Under the pieces are notes generated by a model. It had not been told where the DNA came from, did not search any database, and was given only the letters and a program-made list of their open reading frames with translations. Made by a program: the position numbers and the translations under genes. A stretch of 64,000 bases of DNA from Xiphophorus maculatus. Its lineage: Eukaryota > Chordata > Actinopteri > Cyprinodontiformes > Poeciliidae. The DNA is taken from the NCBI RefSeq assembly GCF_002775205.1, contig NC_036450.1:22284288-22348287 (forward strand), in the 5' to 3' direction. Below, in pieces: positions 11,777 through 23,990 of the stretch; the stretch's first letter is position 1; each line of letters starts with the position of its first letter.

Positions 11777-13872
11777 AGCTAACGAAGCTAACGCCAACGC
11801 TACTCGCCACCGGAACAAACTACAGCCGCCGTCAGTGGACGCCGTGTCTCACAGAACAGGGCTTACCTCCTTTTTGTGGCTGTTCAGCCATGCTTTTAAA
11901 AGCCAGTAGTTTTTTCTTTTAAAAACAAAAAACAAACCAAAAACAAAAACGAAGCATAAAAAAAAGGGGAAAGTCAAGACACACCGATCAGCTGTTGACT
12001 ATTTGCCAAATGCTGAAGCAAATAAAAAAATCGTTCAAATATGCTTTTGATGGAAGCCTGAAGGCTTCAACTGTTGCGTTCTGACACATTTGGATGTTTT
12101 CGGCTGTCGGTGAAGAGGCCAGACACTGAAAGCACAGAAGTCTCCAGCCGTGTCCCACCCAAGTCACGAGACGCTACTGGCCGGAGAAAATGGGGGGGGA
12201 GGGGACGAGGATAATATACACTGGTTTGTAGGAGCGGCATGGCGTGTGCCGCTAATACCGTGCCTGTTCGATGCACTGATACCTGGTGGCACATGTAGAA
12301 CTGAAAACAGGTCAAGTTTCAATGTGTTCTGTAGATTCAATCCTTACCGCAAATATCAGTCCAAGAATACTTTTCTTCTCTAATGGTGGAAAATATTCAC
12401 AAATACTAACATCCATCCCTACTAATGACGTATTTACCTCTTCATCATTGTTTGTTTTTTTTTCCCTACAACTTCATTATGTTTCTCAAACTGTGTTCTA
12501 GTTGTGTCTGCGGTCTTTGCGTGTTCAGTGTTCTCACTTTCAAACACTGTAGAAGGAATTTGCAGGACGTTTCTAATCGGAGCATGCGTCGATGGTCGCC
12601 TCGACGTTTCCGTGGCGACTTGGAGAAGTTCAGAGGTCATTCTATTTATTGTCATATTTATTGAGAGGATTATTATCTGTGATTATTTATACCATTGCCA
12701 AAAACACACGGTCATTGTGACGTCCCTGCAGGGCAAAAGAAAAAAAAAAGAAGAAATGACTGAGATCAAATCCTTTCACGTTCAAAAGCAACAAAAAAAT
12801 GTAGCTTTTTTTATTATTATTTTTATTTTCTTTCCTGTTCCTGCTTGTCGGACTAGGTTCAGAACGACAATCCGGCTTTGCGCGTCAAGTGTGATCCGTG
12901 TGCAGATCACACTTTCCTTTTCTTTTTTTTTAAATATCAACTGATTTCCGTATTCAGGACAGAGTGGAGGTTTCCATGACGCCTAAAGCAGAATGTATCT
13001 CGTCGAATTAAATTCTCATTAACTTCGGACGTTCAACCCGTTTTCTGCTAACCGACTGAACGCGTGACCCGTCGCCCGAATCCACGAGACAGGGGGGGGC
13101 AGGTTACACGCCGTTTCCTGGTGATGTAAGATGAAGGAAATCTTTTCTGGATATAAAAAGAAGCTCAGATTTTGTGTTTTAAAAGCTCACCCTCTGCGCA
13201 TACATGCATGTGCATCCACAGGCCTTAGAAATGTATTTATATATTCAGATGGATTTAGAAATCAAAGTGAAAATCATGAGTTATGGAACTGCTCATCAAC
13301 CAGAAACAGGTTGTTGTTGTTGTTGTTGTTGTTTTGCTTGTTGTTTTTCTTGTTTATGCCCATTTGTTTTTTCTGCATACTGTTATGTAAAAAGCACAGA
13401 TTTAGAGTTATATATTGTTGCTGATGAGTGATGCTACAGTGCTGGCACTGCCATCTATTGACAAAACCATGAAACTGCAGCCTGCATCCGTTTCTAGTTA
13501 CTCTTCACGCCCATCCTGTTTTATTTTTCCGTGTCTGTTGCATCCATTTTTCAGCTGAATTCTCCTGTTGGCCTGATGCAGCAGAGCAGGGAAAATGATT
13601 CAGTTCTCTTGTTTACTCCATACCACATCGTGTGTGTGTGTGTGTGTCTGTAGAATTTTTTTTAATACCTCTGTTTTTATATGCCTTTAGTGCAAGTCTA
13701 AGCTGTTCAGTTAATTTCCATTAAGTTCTGTAATTGCCAGATTACCGTTAAGCCATTTTTTCCCCCCCTGAGTTACTGTTTGGTTGTCATGGATCTTTAA
13801 ATACAAAGTGATGTAAATACAACAAAGCTGTTTTTACATTAAGTTCAAATAAATGTTTTGTACAGTTATAAA
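11777..13872 (+). other. 3' untranslated region of death receptor
   Basis: Two AATAAA signals follow the stop: 12021-12026 (short 3'UTR of about 270 nt) and 13848-13853 (long 3'UTR of about 2.1 kb). Sequence between them is AT-rich with T-runs, a (TTG)n stretch at 13312-13333 and a (GT)n microsatellite at about 13630-13648. No open frame in it looks protein-coding. Confidence 0.6.
13630..13648. repeat. (GT)n microsatellite
   Basis: Perfect GT dinucleotide run inside the long 3'UTR of the receptor gene. Confidence 0.9.
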
Positions 13873-16800
13873 TGTAAAATGAGTGTTTTAATTGCTGCTT
13901 CCCTGGAAAAAGTATCACCGGTTGCTTGTTTTTTTTGTTTTTGTTTTATATTTTCAGGATTCACAGATGTTAATGCGTTCACAGCTCTACCTATTATCTT
14001 GTCTCTTAGTGGTATTCTTAGTGTGTTCTGTTAAACAGGAGGTTGCAAATGCTCCTAATTAGCGTATGGTTGGGTAAGAGTTTGAATCAGTCTTCACTAT
14101 TTGGTATTTACAGAGATATCTCAGACTGGTTCTTAATTAAAAGAAATGTGTAAAATCACATCACTTTATAGACTTCTCGAAAGTCCTCTTATTAAACACT
14201 ACAGTTATGCTTTACTGCAATTAAAGCTTCTAGTCTTTTGGACGTTTTTTTTTTCACGTCTACAGATGTCCTGTCAGTCAGATCGGATGCAGAATGTCTG
14301 TAAACAAATATCAGGTTTAAGTCGGTGAACCTCATCATATTCGAGTCTGTTTCTGCCCTTTTATAGTTCTTTCTCTGAACAACATGAATTTAGTTTCATC
14401 CATCTTGGATGAAACTTATATCTTATAGCTTCATTCAACAATCCCTTTATACTTGAGAATTTTAGAGGCCAAACTATTAGCCTACTTGTCGTGTCTCCAG
14501 TGTTCCACCTGAGCTGTTTTCTCTTGCTTGATTGATGCGCCTCCAGTGACTTGCTTAATTCTTGCAAGTTAAATGGGTGCGTGAAAAGTAAAATGGATGA
14601 AAACAATGGTGAGAGAAAATCCATTTGTCCATTTGCTTTTCTCTAAATTAGTTTTTAGAGAAAACTAAAAACTAATTTCAACGATTTCCACAAAATTCAA
14701 CGATTTTGTGGTTAAAATCGTTGAATTTACGCATTGCCCATTGAAATACAGAAAGACCGGGACGAGGTAGTGCAGTACTGTGCCTCACCTCCGGTGGCGC
14801 TGTCACAAAGTGAATGAAGGCAGGCAGTTGGCGCATGCTCATTGCTGTTCTCTTAATTTCGCCATTATACTTGTTTAGTTACACATGTTCTGTATATACT
14901 GACGTTCCGCAATCTAATCTGGTATATTTAATGAATGTGTGTGACATGCTTAGTATTCACGATCGGCCATAAATATGCAGTGAAAATGCGCAGTGTGAGT
15001 GTGAGTACAGTACCTAACTGATAGGGGGCAGTGCTGAGTCCTATAGACGACAGGTGTTCTTCTTCTACGCATGGAAAGGACGGAAAACAAGCGCAAAAAT
15101 AAAGAAAACACGAATGGAATAGAACCTTTCAAGGCCAGGCTCTATGCCTGTCAGGTTTTTTTGTAAATAAAAGCAAAATGAGACAGAAACGAGGACTTTT
15201 GTTGTTTTTACAACAGAGTGACAGACATTTGTGGAAAAGGACAGGTGCATGGACTTCACATAAAAATAAAGGTAAGAGCATACACGAGTTGTTTTGTTTG
15301 TTTAGGTGACCTAAAGAGGAATAAATACAAAAGTGTAATCTTCCCTCCACTTTACGAGTATGCTCTCCTTTGTTTTGGTCTGTGGGAAAGAAGAAAAGCG
15401 CCTAAAGTTTGTGGTTGTAATTAGGGGTGCACCGATTACAGTTTTTGTTTTTGGCCGATCACCAATCTTTAAAATGGTTCCGTGTGCTTTTTGTTCTGAA
15501 ACATTGCTAAATATGTCTTGCAATGTAAGCATCTACACAAGTTTATTGATTATTTTAAGTTTACATTTCATCACCAAAGATATGTCAACAATCATTTACA
15601 AGAGACGATTGTTCACACACCCAGATATTTAGATATGTTTTTTTATTTTTTTAGTCATAAAACAATTTCTGAGCCTGACCTCCTACTGTCAAGGATCACC
15701 TTGCAGAAGCAGGAATGTGCAGAGTTTTTCAGTACTTCCTTCAACTAATCAGTGCAGAAGAAAGCAGCAGGCTTTATATATACACCATTCATAGTTTCTG
15801 GAAAGCAAAAGTAGGTGGCATTGACTCGTTTTATGGGATTCTTTTCGATTTTGACTGAAGGCAAATGTCATTTTCCCAGAGCTGCATCTGTGTGTGTCTC
15901 ACAGATAAAAGCCTCCCAACAGGACCTTGTAATCAGACACAAGGTCAAACTAACCCACCAGTTAAGAACAGACGACTCCTTAACATTTAGTTAAAACAAG
16001 GGAACAAAGAGGTACTGGCATCTTTCCGAGCTGGATGAAAACATTTTATTAAATTGAAAACATTTTGAGTTTTCAGGGGGGGGGGGGAAATTTGCTGGAA
16101 TGCTAATTGGAAATTCTAGGCCACACTCAGATCGCGTACGTCAGGGCCACAGTAAAATGCTGCTTTGCTAGAGTAACAATAAATCCAATTTTTATGTTTA
16201 TAAAATATTTTCGCTCAAATCAAAATCAAACAAAAGGGGCAACATTTGCAGATGAAACGTCATAAAACGACAACGCGGCAGTTTGCATGTTGCCATAAAA
16301 AGCAAACATTTGGTGAAGCACTTAAAACATAGGCAATATACACAAAGAAACAAGAAACAACTATTCTGTTCTGAGTTGTTTTGTTTTTTGGTTGTTTTTT
16401 TTTTTTAATTGAATATTGTTTTCTGCTTAATCGTAATTTGTGGAACAATTGTGCTTCGCTCCACACGGCCGCCGCGCTGAGGAAAGAACCGAGCGGTCCT
16501 TTTTTGTCTTTTTCTTCACATTGTTTTCGTTCCTCTTGTTGGGCTGGAAGATTAATTCTTAATGCATTTCACAACAGAAACGACTGCAGACAAAATATAC
16601 AATCTGCTGAGAGAAAACACGACCCAGTTTCCATTTTGTCTCCATTTTCCCAGGACGCTGTTTGTGTTTGGAGCTACAGGGGAGGAGATAATAACATGCA
16701 CACTGAATTTTGCATTAAAAAAACGTGTCTGTTTTCCAGGACATAACGTTATTAGGCTATTATAGAAACCAGAATCTTCATATTGGTTTCAGATCAACTT

Positions 16801-17039
16801 TGATGTCTCTCTCTCTCTCTCTCTTTTTTTCCCTGTTTCCTTGGAGAGAAACTGAAAATCCACATAAAATCCCAACGAAATAATCTGAAACTTTAGGTTG
16901 AAATGGGATGGAATCTGAGAAAAGTTCAAAGCTTGTGGATAGTTTAATAATGCAGTTTAATTTTGGTCTACACAAGACCTGTCATGTGCTAATCTTAAAT
17001 AATGACATTGAAGTGAAAATGCACATCAAAAGTTTTTCT
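13873..17039. other. Intergenic DNA, repeats and hairpins only
   Basis: No gene was recognised. The stretch holds a pair of perfect inverted repeats at 14645-14728, a hAT-end-like motif (AGGGGTGCACCGATTA, from 15422), a G-run at about 16077-16087 and a (CT)n microsatellite at about 16807-16824. Short frames here are AT-rich and lack splice signals. Confidence 0.6.
14645..14728. repeat. Two adjacent perfect inverted repeats
   Basis: The first pair is a 14-bp stem AAATTAGTTTTTAG (14645-14658) with CTAAAAACTAATTT (14665-14678) and a 6-nt loop. The second is a 15-bp stem AAATTCAACGATTTT (14693-14707) with AAAATCGTTGAATTT (14714-14728) and a 6-nt loop. Both are exact by direct reading. Confidence 0.9.
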
Positions 17040-17045
17040 TTTATT
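17040..17045 (-). terminator. Poly(A) signal of secreted-protein gene
   Basis: AATAAA on the minus strand about 370 nt downstream of the stop at 17416. It is the nearest canonical signal in the right orientation. Confidence 0.5.
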
Positions 17046-17415
17046 CGGACATTTCCTCTGACAGTTTAGTGTCACGATCACCATGCTCGTTCTGTTCCAG
17101 ACACATATCAGAGATGAACATGTTTAAATGTGTCTGCCGCCTCGGGTTTGTTTTGTCTCTCCTTGTTTGCTCAGTTTAATGAAGAGGGAATGCCATTTCA
17201 ACAGACCTGACTTTTGCATTTCATTAACTGGCCTGTAGGGGGTGCTGTTGTAGGAAACACATTCAGAAGGAAACCAGTTGAGTATTTACTTTCTTAACCT
17301 CAACTCAAAGGTTTGTGCAATAATCATGTAAAGTGATCAACTTGGTTTCTCTTAATGAGCCCCTGGCCGTAGCTTTGGAGATCCTCCCGATGTCGTTCTT
17401 TTCCCCCCTCTGCTT

Positions 17416-20400
17416 CTAAAAGCTCCGTCTTCTTCGTCTTTGCCTCCTGCTGTAGACACGCACGTTATTCTGAACTCTTTTCAGCACTCCGTCAAAGTAA
17501 TAGAAGTGATCCTCTTCGTCGCTGATGAGAGGGTTTTGCCTAAGTCCCCCTGATGGGTCTTTCTGCAGCTTTCTAACATCTGCAGTTTCCCAGGCAGAGA
17601 GCGGGTTGGGTGGGGGTCTCCCCTGCCTCTCCAGGCAGTGTGCCCACCCGGCCTCGGTGCGGTCGATCAGACCTCTGCAGAGCGGGGCGGGGCCGTCAGG
17701 TGCCTGCGAAGAAGGTAAGTGATGAGAACAATCCCTGCTGCTGACCCACTGGTTAATAAACATCAGATCATCATCAGATCAGGTTTGCTTGTGTTTTCTC
17801 TTCTGTCCACCAGAGGGCAGAACGTTGCTATAAAGTTCAGACTGTGGATCGCCCCCTTGATGCAAACAGGACACTCACAAAGACTACTATAATGTTTTCT
17901 CTCTAGTTAGGAAGCTGTCTTGGTGTTTATCTCTTCACTTCTGGTTTTCAGCACCGTTACACAGAGGTGTGCTTTGTTTCATTTTCCCTTTTCCTCTGAT
18001 GCAAAAGTGAAAACACGACAGATGCAATGTGAAGTTTGATAGGCAGGTACTGCTTGGTCTTACTTGGGTAGAATCTAATTTGGTCCTCCAAAAAAACTGA
18101 ACTGAACTGAACCCTGCAACTGGAAGATGACTACCAGGAACATCTTAGGCAACGGGTCGGTAGGGTGTTATAACTTTCTTCTAGACTTTGAATACATGTT
18201 CATTCCTAGACATCAATATATTAATGTTTCTTTTGAAATAACAGAGTGTTTGTTGTACGTTTCATTTACCTTCATATCTTTTTCTGCATCCTCCTTTTGG
18301 ATGTCTTCTGAACTTTTTGAAAAGGTCTGTGATTCTCCTCCATGATGGACCAGACCGGGTTTTCTGTCCTCTCCAGCCCAGTTCTCAGAACCTTCCTCAT
18401 CGTCCTCTGCGTCCTCCCCGTGTTTTGGTGCAACTACCGGTCCGTCGTCTCTCATTCTGAGACCGGAGAACTGGACATTAGTCGTAGCGTGTGCGTTGGG
18501 GGTTGTATGTTTCTTGAATCTTGGCTCAGAGTCCGTTTCAGGTTCTGGGTCGGGTAGCGTAGTCTGTCTCTGGTCTCCGCTGGGCTGGATGTCAGTTGTG
18601 CTGCTTTGACTGAAGACTTCAGTCGTGTCTTGGATCTCCATTTTCGTCGTGGTGGCTTCGGTCAGAGGCCTCGCTGTTGTAGTTTCAGTCTGGAACTCTT
18701 TGGCTGAAGGTGTTGGTATCACTGATTCATCTGCTGCTGTTTTTGCCTCTCCAGTGGTTCTAAAAGCAACGTTCTCCTCAGTGGTAGTAACTCCTGATAT
18801 TTTTTTAGCTAATCTGATATCAGTCATCTCCATCGTGTCTATTAGGTACAATTTCAACAAGCTACCTATCCCTACAAGGCATTTACATTTGGATTTGTCT
18901 GTTTTAGATGGCACGGTTTCTGCATAATTTGCTTGATGCGTCCGCTGAATTTGCAACCTGCTTGCTAAAATCTGTAGGTTTTCATGTTTTCCTCTGTTTG
19001 CGCTGGGATCTTCCGCTTCCTTCCCTCCGTGCAGGGAGTGCGGCTCGGCTTCTTTTGTGTTTAACTCCTTCCTCAAATATTCAATATCATTATCCGCGGC
19101 CGGCCTTCTTGCATACTGTGACCTATATATGGATCCTTTGTTCTCTTTGGATGCCAGCAGGGGTTGCCCCTGAAAGTAAACTCTATCCGCATCCCTACTA
19201 GATGCAGCTTTTGAAGAAAGTTGTTCCCAAAGACTTTTTTGCAAAACAGAATCCTCTTTGAAAGGTAAAAGATTATCTTTGTGTGTCTGGATCTTTGACT
19301 GTAGAGGCTCTTGTAAGTCAATTCCTTTCCACATTCTGTCTTTTTGCCTGTTTTTTGGCTCCACAGCCTCTTTTTCCCATGTTTTCTTAATCCTCATTGC
19401 CGACTTCACTTCCCCGCCGTCAGAGCTGCAGGCGACAATCAGCGCTGTTGCTGCGCGGCATCCCATTTTCCGCAACTCGGCGTCGGGAATAAGTTGTCGG
19501 CGCAGCTCAGATTTCTCCAGTAAGAAATATGGAAAGTTGCGGCTGGACGGCCAAGGCAACGAGGGCGACTGGAAATCGAGGCTGTTTATAATTACATCTA
19601 TGGGAATCTTAATAGGTTCGCTTATAACATGCAGGGCAGGTAGAAGGTTGGAGTTTTCCAGAAATGCTGGAAAATGTTTCCCTGCTCCATTTAAAGAAGC
19701 CACAGCCTGAAATGACAGAAGGAGAAATTAGTTGCAAAATCGCTAAAAACCACATCGACCCCATTTTAGATTCACATGGGGGTTTCTTGTGCAGTCAACC
19801 CTATTCCATGCTAATATAAATACATATATGTATACATCTAGTTGACATTTTTTAACAGTCATGGCTCCCAAAGGAAAAATCCATCTTGACTTTTGGCAGT
19901 CGCCTGAACTTTCCTCCACAGGGTAACCCACTACTCTGGGATGTGTGTGAAATGTGGAATATTTCTTATTTTTTAACCAAATTGCATTAAGGTTCTGCTT
20001 CATTGAAGTTCTGACTTATGCAGAACTCCTAATGCAAAACGAAATGCAGTAAAAACAAATTCTGACTCCCTGAGTTTGTTTCGTTGCAGACGTGTCCAAA
20101 GTTTGGTCCGGTTCCACTGTGCATCTTTAAAGCTGCGAGCTAGTTTTTAGTTTTTAGGTCTCTCTCTCTTTCTCGCTCTCTCTTTCTCTCAAAATACTGT
20201 CCCGTAAAGTATTCATACACTTTTTTAACTTTTTGTCATGGATTTTAACCAAAAACTCTTAATGTTTCTGAGGGGGATTTTATGAGATTGAGACCCTGTG
20301 ACTTCAAAACAAAAACCTATGCATGTTTTTTTATTATTATTATTATCATTATTCTTTCCAAATTAATATCTGGAAAGTGTGGCATGCATTTGCACAGAAT

Positions 20401-21422
20401 CAACCTCAGTCAATAATTTGTAGAAGCTTTCTTTTTTTATTGTTGAATTTACAGCTGTAGGTTTTTCTTTAGAAACTACTTTTAGCTCCGTCCACCTGGA
20501 GACCAGCTTCCCTTTCCTGACCGAAGGAAAACATCCGCACAGCATGACGCTGCCACCACCATACCAGCTCTACATTTACACAGGAGTTCAATTACATCTG
20601 ATTTACCAGTCAGATGAATTCTAACAATAGCATGACATAAACATAACACTTTGTTAAGATGTAACAAAAACAGTTACAATATATATTTTTAAAAAAAACA
20701 TCAAATCTCATTAAATTCTACATTTTGCATTCAGGGTTTTTTTTCTCCACTAAGCAAATGTACCAGAGTTTTACTGTCCACTACTGGACTGAAAATATGT
20801 ATTAGAAATAGAACAAAAATGATATTTTTTTCTTCACACATGGTAAATATCATTCAACATTCTACTCGGTGTCATAAGTTTCTGCAGATATCAGCTTGGA
20901 ATGATAGAAAAATGCCTCAAAATGAGTTCATATCTGCTTCCCAATTATAGATAGTGTAATTTGTTGAATGCTTGGCTGCTTTGCAGTAGTGTGGCCATCT
21001 CATCTGGACCAGCAGACCCAAGCCGTATTCTCAGTGCATCAATATCCAACAGTTTAATAATCAGATGAGAGATTGCATTAGATTATCATTAATAAAGTAT
21101 GGAGGGGGGGGGAAAAGCATACCAGCGCTGGAATACGAATCCCCCGAATTATTCTTTCCGGTTCCTGGTTAGAATAATGGCGTCTGTGTGTCCAGTAAAA
21201 AGATAGGCTCCTTTGCATCTGCTGCTCAGCCACATACACACAGTACTTGTGGAGGCGCGGACAGCTGTGCGCAGTGGGACTTTTTCCAGAGGGCGGCCTG
21301 GGTCTGCCGGCGAGCAGCTTTCTGCACAAGGGCCAGTAAAAGTAATCCATAACCCAGTCCCCGTCTCCAAGGAGACTCAGGTCAGAGAGGAGCAGAGAGA
21401 GCAGCAGCAGCCACGGCCTCAT
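17416..21422 (-). CDS. Secreted Thr-rich acidic protein of unknown function
   Basis: Three exons join in phase 0 with GT/AG sites: 21422-21123 (100 codons), 19706-18270 (479 codons), 17703-17416 (95 codons plus stop), giving 674 residues. It starts with a typical signal peptide (MRPWLLLLSLLLSDLSLLG). The first exon then has Cys in DYFYWPLC, a second pair around SCPRLHKYC, and a basic patch. The middle exon is long and low in Cys, with a Thr/Ser-rich mucin-like part (roughly residues 395-470) followed by a Glu/Asp-rich stretch. The last exon has a compact conserved-looking module (PLCRGLIDRTEAGWAHCLE, then EEDHFYYFDG) and ends in a run of arginines before SF. No membrane span is seen, so extracellular or granule location is inferred. 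I do not recognise the family. The Arg-rich tail could be a heparin-binding or cleavage site, but that is speculation. Confidence 0.7.
20195..20690 (-). mobile_element. Tc1/mariner relic in intron of secreted-protein gene
   Basis: An end-like sequence AAAGTATTCATACACTTTTT is near 20206. CAGCATGACGCTGCCACCACC is near 20540, the reverse complement of the transposase motif seen at 5900. It is fragmentary, with no intact frame, and lies in intron 19707-21122. Confidence 0.65.
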
Positions 21423-22580
21423 TGTCCCGGGAAGGAGAGCAGCGTAGGATCTGCACTGCGGGTTCTATCTGTTCCGCGGTGTTCTGCTTTGCCTGTATGC
21501 AAACCCTGCTGCACTCAAAAGTGTTAAACCTTAGAGATAATAAAATTTTTTTTTTTAAAAAAACCTAATTGTTGCGCAGTTTGTCCACATCAGGGCACAA
21601 AGGTTTCATCATGAGGAAAACGCAAAGTCAAAAGGTTTCACACCCATTGAACCACAGGAGCTACGTTAGCTAGCTGCGTTTTGGAATTGCGAAATTGGAA
21701 TTTGCTTAATGAGGACACTGCAATTAAACAGAAAGAAAAGAAAAAGTTTTTTTTGCTTAAAGGTTTTTGCACGAGGAGACGGTGGTTTTGCCGCCTTATC
21801 GAAATTGGCGTATGTCGCAAAACCGCGACAGAAACAATTTTGTTTAGCATCACAAGCCTCGCGTGATCATTATCCAGACGTTACTGATGGCGGAAACGAC
21901 GAAGAAGGCAACAGGAAGGAGGTTTTTTTTCATAACTTATCACGTGAACAAATTACCTTCATGTGTGACCTCTTTTTTTCCCGCGTTTCTAATTTAATGG
22001 ATTAGATTTTGCGTTTCTAATCTTAGTGTTTAATAGAAACACTGTGGAATATTGTCTTTTTCAATGTTAGCACATTTGTATGTTGAGGGCCACTGACCTG
22101 ATGGATCACTGAAAAAAAACCACAAAATGTCACCAAATATCTCAGGTCTAGTATCTAGTTCAAATATCTTAGTACGCTTGAAATAAGACAAAATAACTTG
22201 TATGTAATTTTTCAGCAAGATTTGTTTTAAGTCAGTAATTCTTGAATAGTTTCACTTTCAGATTAATTTGCCTATGTTGGAGTAAATTCTCTGTCATTCA
22301 GATTACAACAGCTCTTGTGGAAGGTTGTACTTCTTGAGTTTCTGCTTGTTCTTCTTCCAAACAGCATCTGTTTCTGAGGACCTCTGAGGCCCACATGCAA
22401 ACAAATAATTCCTAAAAAAAAAATAATCCTGCATTCAACAATCTTTTTACTCTTATGTATTTAGTTAAAACGTCAAAGTGATTCATGTACGGCTTAAGAA
22501 AAACACCTTCTGTGACATTGTTCATTTCTTTGTTGGATTGATATTAAACCATGAAACCAGGCTTTTTAAATGCAAAACAA
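21423..22580. other. Intergenic DNA between two minus-strand genes
   Basis: This is the upstream region of the secreted-protein gene and the downstream region of the HMG gene. No TATA box or convincing exon was seen. A GC-rich patch around 21840-21900 contains an ATG in a Kozak-like context (ATGGCGGAAACGACGAAG) but has no usable donor or long frame. Confidence 0.5.
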
Positions 22581-22586
22581 AACACT

Positions 22587-22592
22587 TTTATT
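22587..22592 (-). terminator. Poly(A) signal of HMG-box gene
   Basis: AATAAA on the minus strand, 22 nt after the stop codon at 22617-22615. It supports 22709-22615 as the terminal exon. Confidence 0.6.
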
Positions 22593-22614
22593 GTCATAAC
22601 TAGAAGCAGGGTCT

Positions 22615-23957
22615 TCAATCAGTCTCTGCTTTGGGCCCTCGGTGGTGTTGGGCCGACTCTGAGGCGGAGTCTGGGATTAAGTGGAGAAATGGGACTGGCC
22701 TTGGAGTGTCTATGAATTATAAAGAAAAAGGGATACAACGTCAGAGGGAGATCAAACTAGCAAATACAATTATTTAAGTGCTCATGTAGGAAATGTCACA
22801 TCTTATACATGACAACTCTTAATTAGATGCTAAAAATTGTTTGAAACTGAAAGACTTCTGAAATCTGGAGACTTGAGATTTTTCAATGAGAAATTTTTTT
22901 TTTTAAATTTCTGACTGTTAAGAAAAATTCAAGAAAATCCTGTGTTTGTTCTTTGTAAAGTACATTCTCTGCATACAAAGAGACCTTTGGATATCTTTTG
23001 AATATCTAATAAGAGTGAAATGAATGCTTTTGAGTTTCAGTGACTCACAAACGTATTCACGTGACGTGAACGTTGCTACATTTTGTCACGTTAAAATCTC
23101 AACGTTCAGTTTACTGCGTTTGGGATTTAATACTGTATGATAGGGCAACACAAAACAATGCCAAACTATAAAGAGAAAAAAAGTAATTAATTGTTTTATA
23201 TGTCTTTCTTTTCACCAAAAAATATAGTGTTCATTTAGCCTCTGTATGAAAACATTTTGTGGAAGCACTTTTCAAGTGAAACTATAGATACAGACTGAAT
23301 TTTTTTTCACTGTTTAAAAAACAGCTAGTCTTGCCACAGATTCTAAATTTTATGCAGGTCTGGACTTTGACTGGGCCATGTTTCTCTCTTAGTTTTGTTG
23401 TCCTGCTGAAAGATTAACCTCAGCTCCAGACTCAATTGTTTTGACATGTTTTCTTCCAGGACGTCCCTGAGTTTAACTCCATCCATCTTGCTAGAGGAAA
23501 CCTCTACGTTTTTCTTCACCAATGGTTTTATGCATGTAGGATTGTAAATGTTGGTCACATTCGACCAGCGCACGTCTGTCATTTCCTGCACATGGCTGGT
23601 GGCAAAAAGTAAACGGCATTCCTCGTGAATTTCTTTCAACGCCGGCTTTCTTCTTGTCACTCTTCCGCAAAGGCTTGATTTGTGGACTGAACAGTTCGTG
23701 CTTAAGAGTTAAACCTGAGTTTTCAAGGGCCGTCAGAACTAAGTGGGCAAATGAAAAAATTTCAATGAGATAAGCTGAGGGTTGTGTTTGCGAGAAAGCT
23801 GGAAAATGTTCAAGAGGCAGGAGTTTAATTAGATGCATTGATTTAAACTCCACAGAACTGACAGTCATGTTATCCAAAGTGACTCATGTTGAGCATATTT
23901 CATGTTTTCATTGTATGAACACATGCAGGGATGAACAGAAATCAGTCTTACAGGCTG

Positions 23958-23990
<33 letters not shown>

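Noticed and set aside
11447-11818. 123-codon minus-strand frame over the death-domain exon
   Set aside because: Antisense shadow of a GC-rich coding exon; the plus strand encodes a clear death domain with correct splice phase.
21880-21935. ATG in Kozak-like context (ATGGCGGAAACGACG) between genes
   Set aside because: Short frame, no convincing donor, and no homologous content recognised.
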